Origin: VRUE01 sp963837735
GTDB lineage: Bacteria > Actinomycetota > Thermoleophilia > Solirubrobacterales > 70-9
Assembly: GCA_963837735.1 (NCBI GenBank)
Contig: CAWIOM010000006.1
Location: 1 to 64,000 of the forward strand
Direction: 5' to 3'
DNA: 64,000 nucleotides
Positions 55,906-64,000 of this stretch are shown one piece after another (the first letter of the stretch is position 1; every line of letters begins with the position of its first letter). The notes beneath the pieces were generated by a model. It was not told where the DNA came from. It worked only from the letters and a program-made list of their open reading frames with translations, and made no database searches. Position numbers and translations under genes: made by a program.

Positions 55906-56267
55906 TAGTTGCCCGAGATCCGGTCCCAGGCCCGTCGCAGCTTCTGCTGGAGCGGGCTTGGGGGCGGCTCGTCGCCGCTCGCCTCGATCACGCCCGGGTT
56001 GGCGGTCGGCTCGGGCAGCCCCCTGGCCGCGGCGGCGTCGAGCTTGATCACGACGCCGCGCTCGTGGATCGCCTCGACCTCGGGGGCGTCGACGAAGCGG
56101 TGCCCGCCGGGCAGGACGCTGGTGTCGATGACGAAGCCGTCGAAGATGTCCTCCTCGGGGTCGGCGAGCAGGTGCTCGACCCTGCCGAGCTCCTCGCCGT
56201 CGCTGGAGTAGACCGGCACGCCCTCGGCGAGCGCGAGGTATGAGCTGGGGGCGCCGAGATCGTCCAT
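55902..56267 (-). CDS. PRC-barrel domain protein
   Basis: A 121-residue protein. Residues 10-75 form a PRC barrel (LALAEGVPVYSSDGEELGRV, DGFVIDTSVLPGGHRFVDAP). A C-terminal Pro-rich helix follows. PRC barrels bind proteins or RNA (RimM, photoreaction centre H) and many stand-alone forms are uncharacterised. Divergent from the next gene; the longer open frame to 56612 is antisense to it. Confidence 0.72.
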   Translation of the reverse strand: MDDLGAPSSYLALAEGVPVYSSDGEELGRVEHLLADPEEDIFDGFVIDTSVLPGGHRFVDAPEVEAIHERGVVIKLDAAAARGLPEPTANPGVIEASGDEPPPSPLQQKLRRAWDRISGNY

Positions 56268-56331
56268 GGCGCTGAGCATATCCCCTGGTTTATGCTCGCC
56301 GGACAGGGATCCAACCGAGGAGGAGATCGAT

Positions 56332-56619
56332 ATGGCCGTGGGACTGAGCATCAGGTTCACCGACGGGACCCAGGAGCAGTATGAGGCCGTGAACGCGCAG
56401 GTGAGGGTCGAAGCCGACCCGCCGCCGGGCCTCATCTTCCACGCCGCCGGGCCGATCGACGAAGGCTGGGGAATCCTCGACTTCTGGGAGTCGCGCGAAG
56501 CCTTCGACAGCTTCCAGGAGAGCCGCCTGGGGCCGGCGATCGCCGCGGTCGGAGACCAGGGCCCCCCGTCGCCGCCGACGATCATGGAGTTCCCGGTCCA
56601 CAACATGGTCAAGCCCTAG
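56332..56619 (+). CDS. Small alpha/beta-barrel-like protein
   Basis: A 95-residue soluble protein (LSIRFTDGTQEQYEAVNAQV, GLIFHAAGPIDEGWGILDFW). The pattern resembles dimeric alpha-beta barrels such as the ABM superfamily. A GAGGAGGAG ribosome site precedes the ATG. It lies 8 bases before the acyl-CoA ligase and is probably co-transcribed with it. Confidence 0.6.
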   Translation: MAVGLSIRFTDGTQEQYEAVNAQVRVEADPPPGLIFHAAGPIDEGWGILDFWESREAFDSFQESRLGPAIAAVGDQGPPSPPTIMEFPVHNMVKP

Positions 56620-56626
56620 GGCGGAG

Positions 56627-58138
56627 ATGGGCCTCAACCTCGCGTCGATCCTCACCGAGAGCGCCGAGAAGTTCCCCGACGCGCCGGCGATCCGGCTCGG
56701 CGACACCGAGCTGACCTACGGCGCCCTCGACGACGCCTCCGCCCGCCTCGCGACGCTGCTCGCCGAGAGAGGGATGAAGCGCGGCGACCGGGTCGGGGTG
56801 ATGCTGCCCAACGTCCCCCAGTTCCCGATCGCCTACTACGGCGTGCTGCGGGCGGGCGGCGTGGTCGTGCCGATGAACGTCCTGCTCAAGCGGCGTGAGA
56901 TCGCCTTCTACCTGGAGGACTCCGGCGCCGAGATCCTGTTCGGCTGGCACGGCTTCGCGGAGGAGGCGCGCAACGGCGCCGCCGACGCCGGCGCCGAGCT
57001 GATCGAGGTCGAGCCCGCTTCCTTTGCCGCCTCGCTCGCCGAGCACGAGCCCACCCCCGGCCTTCTCGACACCGAAGAAGACGACACGGCGGTGATCCTC
57101 TACACCTCGGGCACGACCGGCAAGCCGAAGGGCGCCGAGCTCACCCACGCCAACCTCTACAAGAACGCCGAGATCTCCTCGCGCACGACCTGCGAGGTCG
57201 GCGAGGGCGACATCGTCCTCGGCGCCCTCCCCCTCTTCCACTCCTTCGGCCAGTCGGTGGGGATGAACGCCTCGCTGCTGGTCGGAGCCTGCCTCACCCT
57301 GGTGCCCAAATTCGACCCCGGCGAGGCGCTGCAGACGATGCAGCGCGACAGGGTCACCCACTTCTACGGCGTGCCGACGATGTATGGCGCACTGCTCAAC
57401 CACCCGGAGCGCGAGAGCTTCGACACCTCGTCCCTGCGTAACTGCATCACCGGCGGCGCCTCGATGCCGGTCGAGGTGCTGCGCGGCTTCGAAGAGGCCT
57501 TCGACGCGATCATCCTCGAGGGCTACGGGCTCTCGGAGACCTCCCCGGTCGCCTGTTCGGGCCATCCGGACATGGAGCGCAAGCCCGGCTCGATCGGGAC
57601 CCCGATAGAGGGGGTCGAGATGCAGATCGTCGATGCGGACGAGAACCCCGTCGAACAGGGCGAGGTCGGCGAGATCGTGATCCGCGGCCACAACATCATG
57701 AAGGGCTACTGGCAGCGGCCCGAGGCGACCGCGGAGGCGATGCGGGGCGGCTGGTTCCACAGCGGCGACATGGCCCGTACCGACGAGGACGGCTACTTCT
57801 ACATCGTCGACCGCAAGAAGGACCTGATCATCCGCGGCGGCTACAACGTCTACCCGCGCGAGGTCGAGGAGGTGCTCTACGAGCACCCGAAGATCCGCGA
57901 AGCGGCCGTCGTCGGCATCCCCCACGACGAGTGGGGTGAGGAGATCGGCGCCGCGGTGGTGCTCCACGACGGCGAGGAGCTGCCGGCCAAGGAGGTCGGC
58001 GAGTACGTCAAGGAGCGAATCGCCGCCTACAAGTACCCGCGGCTCGTCTGGTTCCTCGACGACCTGCCGAAGGGCCCGACCGGCAAGATCCTCAAGCGCG
58101 AGATCGAGGCGCCCGCCGGCTCCGAGAAGCCGGCCTAG
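56627..58138 (+). CDS. Long-chain fatty acid-CoA ligase
   Basis: A 503-residue ANL-superfamily adenylating enzyme. P-loop YTSGTTGKPKGAELTH, ALPLFHSFGQSVGMNA, EGYGLSETSP, hinge YFYIVDRKKDLIIRGGYNVY, and C-terminal Lys motif GPTGKILKRE. It activates carboxylic acids, most likely long-chain, as acyl-AMP then acyl-CoA. Upstream neighbour overlaps closely; downstream lies the R2lox-SCP2 gene, a notable pairing of fatty-acid chemistry. Confidence 0.93.
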   Translation: MGLNLASILTESAEKFPDAPAIRLGDTELTYGALDDASARLATLLAERGMKRGDRVGVMLPNVPQFPIAYYGVLRAGGVVVPMNVLLKRREIAFYLEDSGAEILFGWHGFAEEARNGAADAGAELIEVEPASFAASLAEHEPTPGLLDTEEDDTAVILYTSGTTGKPKGAELTHANLYKNAEISSRTTCEVGEGDIVLGALPLFHSFGQSVGMNASLLVGACLTLVPKFDPGEALQTMQRDRVTHFYGVPTMYGALLNHPERESFDTSSLRNCITGGASMPVEVLRGFEEAFDAIILEGYGLSETSPVACSGHPDMERKPGSIGTPIEGVEMQIVDADENPVEQGEVGEIVIRGHNIMKGYWQRPEATAEAMRGGWFHSGDMARTDEDGYFYIVDRKKDLIIRGGYNVYPREVEEVLYEHPKIREAAVVGIPHDEWGEEIGAAVVLHDGEELPAKEVGEYVKERIAAYKYPRLVWFLDDLPKGPTGKILKREIEAPAGSEKPA

Positions 58139-58317
58139 CTTCGCCCGTCGAACGGATCGATCTCCTCGAGCCGCAGGCCGCAGTGGGGACACCGGCCCGA
58201 GGGCGGGGCGAGGAAGCCGTCGTCGGGCCGAGGCCCCTCCGTCTCGAGCGAGACCCGGAACTCGCCCCCGCACACGCACTCGACGTCGAAGAGGCGGGTG
58301 GGCGTGACCGACATCAC
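58135..58317 (-). CDS. Small zinc-ribbon protein
   Basis: A 60-residue protein with two Cys pairs, VECVCGGEF and CPHCGLR, likely binding zinc. It overlaps the end of the acyl-CoA ligase by 4 bases on the other strand. Family unknown; plausibly real because both Cys pairs are well placed. Confidence 0.5.
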   Translation of the reverse strand: MMSVTPTRLFDVECVCGGEFRVSLETEGPRPDDGFLAPPSGRCPHCGLRLEEIDPFDGRS

Positions 58318-58398
58318 ACGACCTTACTGGCTGCCCAGCCAGCTTCGCGCTAGGCTGCGCCCCCGGGGAATGAGACACCAAGAGGAGAAGAGACCCAG

Positions 58399-59688
58399 AT
58401 GAGCGTCGCGGCACAGAGCCTGATGGAGAACGTCACATACGAGGACCTCTACAAACGCTGGGAGCAGGGCAACTGGAGCGCCTACGACATCGACTTCTCC
58501 GGCGATCGCAAGGGCTGGGACGGGCTCTCCGAGATCCAGCGCCGCTCGGCGATGTGGATCTACTCGATGTTCTTCTACGGCGAGGACCGGGTCGCCGACA
58601 CCCTCGCCCCGTACATCACCGCGGCCCCGACCGAGGAGCAGTCCTACTTCCTCGCCACCCAGCAGGTCGACGAGGTCCGCCACTCCGTCTTCTTCCACCG
58701 CTTCTTCAAGGAGGTGATCGGCGTCGGCGGCGACTCCCTGCAGCAGACGCTGGCCTCGACCCTGCCCCAGCTCAACTGGGGCTACCACGGCATCTTCGAC
58801 CGCCTCGACGTGATGGCCGACGAACTGCGCAAGGACCGCTCGCTGCCCAAGTACGCCCAGGCGATCACGCTCTACCACCTGATCGTCGAGGGCAGCCTCG
58901 CCCAGCCGGGCCAGCACTTCATCGAGGACTTCTTCGCGACCGAAGAGACGATGCCCGGGTTCAGCTCCGGGATCGCCAACGTCTCCCGCGACGAGCAGCG
59001 CCACATCGGCTTCGGCGTCAAGGTCCTCTCCGAACTGCTCGGCGAGGGCAGGCCGGGCTTCGAGGAGAACCGTGCGGCCGTGGTCGAGCTGCTGCGCGAA
59101 ACACTCCCCTACGGCGTCTCCGTGTTCACGCCGCCGAACTTCGACCGTGAGTACACCGAGTGCTACGGCTTCTCGATGGAGGACATCTTCGCCTTCGGCC
59201 TCAAACTGATCCGCCAGCGCTGGCGGACGATCGGCTTCCCGACCGAGGAGATGCCGCCCGGCGTCTTCCCCTTCGACCATGAGATGACGGAGAAGGAGAT
59301 CGCCACGAACCAGATCAAGCTGCTCGAAGCCGGTGTCGTCGGCCAGCCGGGCCTGGTCGAGCCGCGCTCGACGCCCGAGCTGCAGCGGATGTTCTTCGAA
59401 ATCGTCCGCCGCTCGGCCGACACCAGCGTCGCCAACGGCTCGCCGCTCGTCTACCAGTGGCGGTTCAGCGACGCCGACCCCTGGCACATGACCGTCGACA
59501 ACGGCGCGACCCGGGCCGAGCCCGGCGAAGCGCCCAACCCGAACGTCACCTTCGAGGCCACCTGGGCCGACTGGGTGCTCTCGACGCGACCCGGAGCCAG
59601 CCCGGTCAAGTCGATACTGCGCGGCAAGATCCGCCCCCGCGGCAAGGTCCGCGAGCTGCTGCGGATGCGCAGGGTCTTCCCCGGCTAG
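58399..59688 (+). CDS. R2lox-like oxidase fused to SCP2-like lipid-binding domain
   Basis: A 429-residue protein. Residues 1-290 are ferritin-like R2: metal ligands Glu62, Glu92, His95 (DEVRH), Glu164, Glu199 and His202 (RDEQRH). Val65 and Tyr159 occupy the crosslink positions seen in Rv0233. Residues about 320-429 read as an SCP2 sterol-carrier-like fold (SPLVYQWRFSDADPWHMTVD, PNVTFEATWADWVLSTRPGA), which binds lipids. So the oxidase probably acts on a fatty acyl or other lipid. Ribosome site AGAGGAGA upstream. Not a ribonucleotide reductase subunit by context. Confidence 0.84.
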   Translation: MSVAAQSLMENVTYEDLYKRWEQGNWSAYDIDFSGDRKGWDGLSEIQRRSAMWIYSMFFYGEDRVADTLAPYITAAPTEEQSYFLATQQVDEVRHSVFFHRFFKEVIGVGGDSLQQTLASTLPQLNWGYHGIFDRLDVMADELRKDRSLPKYAQAITLYHLIVEGSLAQPGQHFIEDFFATEETMPGFSSGIANVSRDEQRHIGFGVKVLSELLGEGRPGFEENRAAVVELLRETLPYGVSVFTPPNFDREYTECYGFSMEDIFAFGLKLIRQRWRTIGFPTEEMPPGVFPFDHEMTEKEIATNQIKLLEAGVVGQPGLVEPRSTPELQRMFFEIVRRSADTSVANGSPLVYQWRFSDADPWHMTVDNGATRAEPGEAPNPNVTFEATWADWVLSTRPGASPVKSILRGKIRPRGKVRELLRMRRVFPG

Positions 59689-61120
59689 GAAAGCGAGGGG
59701 ATCCTGTCCGCCCAGGGCCGCTCGGCCTCGATCTGGGCGGCCAGCGAGATCAGCGTCGCCTCGTCGCCGGGGCGGCCTATGACCTGGACGGAGAGCGGCA
59801 GGCCGTCGGCGCCGAAGCCGAACGGCACCGCCATCGCCGGGTTGCCGAGGTGGTTCCAGGGCACGCAGTAGGGGTAGAAGCGGCTCATGCCGAGCACGGT
59901 GCGCAGCGCCCCCTGCCCCTCCCAGCGCCGCACCGGCAGGGCGGTGCCTCCCATCACCGGCATGACGAGGACGTCGTGGGAGTCGAAGATCGCGTTGACG
60001 CGGGCTTGGTCGGCGGCCCGACCCTTCATCGCCCGCTCGTAGAGCCCGTCGGGGAGCATCCCACCGAGGCGGCCGAAGCCCCGCGTCCGCCGTTCGAGCC
60101 GCTCGGGGTGCTCGGCCGTCGCGACCGAGTCTGAGACGCCGCGCAGGAAGCGAGGCATGATGTTGTTGCCGATCATCGCCCAGTCGGGGTCGCGCTCTGC
60201 GACCTCATGGCCGAGGGAGCCGAGCAGGCTCGCGGCATCGGCAACCGCCCGCTTGACCTCGTCGGAGACCGTCGGCGGCGCCGCGGCTCGGGGGGCCGGG
60301 TCGACCAGGCGACCCGCAGCTTGCCCGGCGCCGCCTTCGCCGACTCGACGAAGGGGCGCTCGGGCGGCGGCGGGCGCCTCGGCTCGCTGCGAGCCGCCGG
60401 CGGTGATGTCGAGCCAGAGAGCCGTGTCGAGAACCGTGCGGCTGAGGCAGCCGAGTACGGCGAGGCCATGCCAGCCTTCGAGCTCGGGCGCCAGCGAGAC
60501 CCGCCCGCGCGAGGGTTTGAGGCCGAAGAGGCCGCAGGAGGCGGCGGGATGCGGATCGAGCCGCCGCCGTCGCCGGCCGAGGCGATCGGAACCAGCCCGG
60601 CCGCGACCGCCGCCGCGGAGCCGCCGCTCGAGCCGCCCGGGGTCCGCTGCGGGTCCCAGGGATTGCGGGTGACCCCGTAGGTCGCCGACTCGGTGAAGCC
60701 GCAGATCGCCATCTCCGGCGCCAGGGTCAGGCCGACGACGATCGCGCCCGCCTCGCGCAGGCGCCGGACCATCTCGGAGTCCTCCTTCGCCGGGGTGCTG
60801 AAGGCGTCGGTGCCGATCGTTTTGACCTCGCCGGCGACGTCGACTTCGTCCTTGATCGCGATCGGGACGCCGAGCAGCGGGCGATCCTCGCCCGCCTTGA
60901 GGCGCGCTTCGGCCTGCTCGGCTTCGAGCAGGGCACGCTCGGCGAAGACCTTGCGGAACGCGTTCAGGTCGGGGTCGTGGCGCTCGATCCGGACCAGGTG
61001 CATGTGGACGAGCTCCTTCGGCGAGATCTCGCCGGCGCGGACCATCTCCGCCTGGCGGGCGGCGCCGGCGAAGGCGACCGCCTCGTCGACGTCGACCCGC
61101 GTCTGTGACCCGACAGGCAC
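59685..61120 (-). CDS. Amidase family enzyme (three frameshifts)
   Basis: About 478 residues of the amidase signature family. Catalytic Lys in VPIAIKDEVDVAG; cis-Ser in QRTPGGSSGGSAAAVAAG; nucleophile Ser in GGGSIRIP followed by AASCGLFGLKPSRG after a one-base slip at 60546-60548. Two more slips near 60390 and at the G6 run 60290-60295 restore APPTVSDEVKRAVADAASLL. C-terminus ending YCVPWNHLGNPAMAVPFGFG. It hydrolyses amides or glutamyl-tRNA analogues; a GatA role is unlikely without gatB/C. Ends convergent with R2lox-SCP2 (4-base overlap). Confidence 0.85.
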
Positions 61121-61154
61121 GATCCCATCCTATGCGCCCGCGACCGGCCCGGCG

Positions 61155-63113
61155 CTACTCCTCGGCCAGCACGATCACCCGGTCGCCGTCGCCGAGCGCC
61201 ACCCGCTCGCTCTTGGGCGGGTTGATCCTGACCCCGAATTCGCTGCCCGGATCGTCCGCCCCCGCCCCCCTGCGATAGCCGATCGCGGTCTCGCCCCGGC
61301 GCAGCGCCGACTCGACGACCGTCGCGTAGCTCGTCTCCCGGCCCGCGAGCACGTAGTCGCCCGCCGGCCGCAGGTAGATCTCCGAGCCCGCGGCCGCGAA
61401 CAGCTCGTCGAAGACCCGGGCCAGCTCGCTTGTCTCCGAGATCTGGGTCAGCATCAGGCTGATGATCTTGTCGCTGACGATGACGTCGTCGACGCGGGTC
61501 ACCTCAGCCAGCTGGCGGTTGCGCTCGTCGATCATCTCGCTGACGATCGTGAAGCTCGCCTGACGCCGGTCGCCGATGTCGCGCAGGTGCAGGAGCGTGA
61601 CCAGGGTGCGGGCGTCGGCCCGCTGCGCGTCCAGCCCCTCCTCGGTGAGGACGATCACGTGGTCGAACGCCTCGATCTCGATCGCCTCGAGGGTCGCGCG
61701 GTCGGTCGTCACGCCCTCGCGGCACTCGATCCGGGAGTTGGCGAGCGTCCCGCAGCGGCGCTCGACGCACTCGGCGGCCCCGGGCTCGTCGGCGACGAGG
61801 ACGATCTCCGAGCCGGAGAGCAGGAACTCGTCGAACTGGGTGATCACCGAGGGGGCGCCGTCGTTCCAGCCGAGGATCAGGATCCGCTCGGGCCGGCGCG
61901 CCGTCGGCGGCGCGGTGACGATCGCGCCTCCGTCGACCTCGCCCCTGCACGGTTGCGCCTGCGCCAGCGCCGCGTCGTCGCCGGCGATCGCGACGATCCG
62001 CTCGCCGGCCTCGATCCGGCGCGCGGCCGGCGGGTTGAGCGTCACCTCTCCGGCGCCGTCGATCAGCCCCACCACCGAGCAGTCCTCATAGGCGAGCAGC
62101 GCCTCGGCGAACGAACGTCCGAGGAGGCCCTCGTCCTCGCGGAGGTAGATCTCGTCGCCTTTGAAGTCGAGCAGCTCGATGAAGGCGATCGAGGCGCCGG
62201 ACTGGCGCGCCGAGTGGACGACGAGCTTGGCGATCGTCTCGCGCTTGTCGATCAGGATCGCCTCGTCCCCGGCGACCAGCTCGGCGGCGCTGAGGTGGGC
62301 AGGGTCGTGGATCTCGGCGACGATGTGGTACCGGTGCTCGAGGTGACCCGTGCCTTTGGTCAAAGCCAGGACGGCCTTGATCACCTGCGCGTCGGGCTCC
62401 TCGTCGGCCTCCGGTGAGAGGACGACGATCGAGCGCGCCTTCTCCGGGCGGACCAGGGCGAGGTGGTCGAGGTCGATCGGCGACCCCGAGCGCGTCACCA
62501 CGCGGGTCCGCCTCGGCCTCACCTTCTCGCGGATCAGGTCGTCCATTTCGACCTTGTCGCGGTCGGCGAGCACGACCGCCGACGGGCGCCGGCGGCTCTC
62601 GTTGGCGATCTCGAGCTCGGAGAGGACCGTGAAGACGGTGTCCGACCAGCCGAGAATCAGCGTGTGGTCCTCCTCGAGCACGACCGAGCGTCCCTTGCGC
62701 AGCTCGCCGATCCGCGAGTCGAGGCCGGTGGCGATCACGCCGATCAGGGCGCTGACGACGAAGAGGCCGCCGAGGGTGACGAGCAGCATCACGACCAGGA
62801 AGGGCCAGTTGCCGCCGTCGCCGGCGATCGTGCCCGGGTCGAGCGCGTGCAGGAGGCTGTTGAAGGCCTGGCCGAGGATCCCTTCGCGGGTGCTCGCCTG
62901 GTTCTCGGGGGAGATGTCGGCGATCAGGACGACGGCGGTGAAGACGCCGATCAGGGCCAGCGTCACCAGCGCCAGCCAGCCGACCAGGGCGGGGGTGCCG
63001 CGCGCCATCGTGTTGTCGAAGGCGTAGCGGAGGCGCTGGTGGATCGTCGGACGGCGGTCGCTCCGCGGCGCCGGCGCGCTCGCCGAGGGGCGCGAGCTTC
63101 GCGCGCTGTCCAT
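61155..63113 (-). CDS. CASTOR/POLLUX-like ion channel (RCK domains)
   Basis: About 652 residues. Two membrane spans lie near 42-68 and 103-132, flanking a pore-like segment (LHALDPGTIAGDGGNWPFLV). After them come two RCK/TrkA-type NAD-binding domains (HTLILGWSDTVFTVLSELEI; ERILILGWNDGAPSVITQFD). This layout matches plant CASTOR/POLLUX and their bacterial relatives, Ca2+-gated or ligand-gated channels. Start uncertain between GTG 63149, GTG 63125 (AGGAGG just upstream) and ATG 63113. Confidence 0.86.
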   Translation of the reverse strand: MDSARSSRPSASAPAPRSDRRPTIHQRLRYAFDNTMARGTPALVGWLALVTLALIGVFTAVVLIADISPENQASTREGILGQAFNSLLHALDPGTIAGDGGNWPFLVVMLLVTLGGLFVVSALIGVIATGLDSRIGELRKGRSVVLEEDHTLILGWSDTVFTVLSELEIANESRRRPSAVVLADRDKVEMDDLIREKVRPRRTRVVTRSGSPIDLDHLALVRPEKARSIVVLSPEADEEPDAQVIKAVLALTKGTGHLEHRYHIVAEIHDPAHLSAAELVAGDEAILIDKRETIAKLVVHSARQSGASIAFIELLDFKGDEIYLREDEGLLGRSFAEALLAYEDCSVVGLIDGAGEVTLNPPAARRIEAGERIVAIAGDDAALAQAQPCRGEVDGGAIVTAPPTARRPERILILGWNDGAPSVITQFDEFLLSGSEIVLVADEPGAAECVERRCGTLANSRIECREGVTTDRATLEAIEIEAFDHVIVLTEEGLDAQRADARTLVTLLHLRDIGDRRQASFTIVSEMIDERNRQLAEVTRVDDVIVSDKIISLMLTQISETSELARVFDELFAAAGSEIYLRPAGDYVLAGRETSYATVVESALRRGETAIGYRRGAGADDPGSEFGVRINPPKSERVALGDGDRVIVLAEE

Positions 63114-63252
63114 CTGCGGAACCACCCGGCCTCCTACGCGCCTGCTCACCGCGAGAACAATATTCCGCCACGTCCTCTGCTCTCGCGAGGGGCAGAAGAA
63201 ACAGAGATGGACTGCCCCCCGCTTCCGCGTCCGGGGCGTGGCGGGCGAGGGC

Positions 63253-64000
63253 TTAAGCCTCGGCGGGCTCCGGCTCGGATGAGCCGTTCTCGAAATTGAG
63301 GTTGGGCAGGACGCGGTCGAGCCAGGAGGGCATCCACCAGTTCCAGTCGCCGAGCAGCTTCATCGCCGCGGGCACGAGGATCAGCCGCACGAGCGTCGCG
63401 TCGAGGGCGATCGCCACCGCACAGCCCATGCCCAGCTCCTTGATCGAAGGGACCCCGGTGAGCACGAAGACGGAGAAGACGGCGGTCATGATCAGCGCCG
63501 CGGAGGAGATCGTGCGAGCGCTGGAGGAGAGGCCCTCGGCGACGGCGCGGTCGTTGTCGCCGTGGGCCATGTAGCGCTCGCGGATCCGCGACATCAGGAA
63601 GACCTCGTAGTCCATCGAGAGCCCGAACACGATCGCGAAGATCAGCGGCACGTTGATCGTGTCGAGGGCGCCCTGGCTTTCGAAGCCGAGCAGGCTGTCG
63701 AACCAGCCCCACTGGAAGATCGCGACGAGGACCCCGAAGGCGGCCCCGATCGAGAGCAGGTTCATCAGCACCGCCTTGAGCGGCAGCAGCAGCGAGCGCA
63801 GCATCACCATCAGGACCAGGAAGCTGAGGGCGAGGACGAAGAGGACGATCTTCCACATCGAGCCGCTGACCTGAACCCTGACGTCGTGGCCGCGGGCGGT
63901 TTCGCCGCCGACGCTGACGGAGGCGGCGGCGCCCAGGGCCGAGGCGGGGACAACCGTGTCGCGCAGCCTGTCGACCAGGGCGATCGCGGCCTCGGACTCG
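63253..64000 (-). CDS. MMPL/RND-family transporter (C-terminal part, runs off window)
   Basis: About 249 residues visible of a large RND-superfamily lipid exporter; the N-terminal part lies beyond base 64000. The visible part has an exterior loop (VSVGGETARGHDVRVQVSG) then spans typical of MMPL domain 2: LVLMVMLRSLLLPLKAVLMN, FGLSMDYEVFLMSRIRERYM (conserved Asp-Tyr), and GVPSIKELGMGCAVAIALDA. Such proteins export siderophores, mycolate-like lipids or polyketides. The gene is probably intact. Confidence 0.88.
   Translation of the reverse strand, partial: ESEAAIALVDRLRDTVVPASALGAAASVSVGGETARGHDVRVQVSGSMWKIVLFVLALSFLVLMVMLRSLLLPLKAVLMNLLSIGAAFGVLVAIFQWGWFDSLLGFESQGALDTINVPLIFAIVFGLSMDYEVFLMSRIRERYMAHGDNDRAVAEGLSSSARTISSAALIMTAVFSVFVLTGVPSIKELGMGCAVAIALDATLVRLILVPAAMKLLGDWNWWMPSWLDRVLPNLNFENGSSEPEPAEA

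Overview
The window is chromosomal DNA from a very GC-rich actinobacterium. The closest fit is class Thermoleophilia, order Solirubrobacterales. This is inferred from protein content: the sigma/anti-sigma fusion, R2lox-type ferritin-like oxidases, an archaeal-type class I fructose-bisphosphate aldolase, Ala-rich secreted proteins, DUF6159 and DUF4234 membrane proteins, and the gene order. No phage, transposase, CRISPR array or plasmid gene is visible.

Layout. Bases 1-7200 are accessory: SpoIIAA-like protein, secreted glycoside hydrolase, Ala-rich secreted protein, a regulator, zinc-ribbon and FAD/VOC genes, and a DHFR-like reductase. Bases 7200-17800 hold initiator tRNA, Ppx/GppA, a TPP enzyme, tRNA-Leu(UAA), the sigma/anti-sigma fusion, an R2lox enzyme, UPF0173, a rhomboid-like protein, fructose-bisphosphate aldolase and a nuclease. 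Bases 17.7-49.7 kb carry the old actinobacterial housekeeping block. On the minus strand this reads ROK kinase-rsmI-metG, then tatD-rsmA-ispE, glmU-prs, rplY-pth, mfd-PPIase-eno-ftsB. Clade-specific insertions, mostly on the plus strand, interrupt it: ABC1 kinase, DUF6159, DCC protein, deacetylase, phosphoesterase, FMN oxidase and a PEP-mutase-like enzyme. Bases 49.7-64 kb hold an LCP ligase, FmdB, glyS, an AlkZ-like protein, an F420-type reductase, an FKBP lipoprotein, an acyl-CoA ligase, an R2lox-SCP2 fusion, an amidase, a CASTOR/POLLUX-like channel and the end of an MMPL transporter.

Three tRNAs are present: initiator Met, Leu(UAA) and Gln(UUG). Converging genes often meet at perfect inverted repeats that overlap their stop codons. 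These are probably bidirectional terminators without a U-tract.

The sequence carries many single-base frameshifts in otherwise conserved genes: mfd, rsmA, glyS, amidase, ROK kinase, a TPP enzyme, FAD oxidoreductase, AlkZ-like and others. Several lie in G or C runs, and three in glyS cancel within about 60 bases. I read these as base-level sequence errors, not mass pseudogenisation. For each affected gene I give the span of the reconstructed gene. Some apparent fusions, such as FAD oxidoreductase with a VOC protein, are artefacts of the same problem.

The most interesting candidates are two R2lox paralogues that both keep the Val/Tyr crosslink pair, one fused to a lipid-binding SCP2-like domain beside an acyl-CoA ligase; the ECF sigma factor fused to its own zinc-finger anti-sigma domain and a membrane segment; a 116-base nested hairpin just upstream of glmU; and a 300-base non-coding block between ppx and the TPP enzyme.
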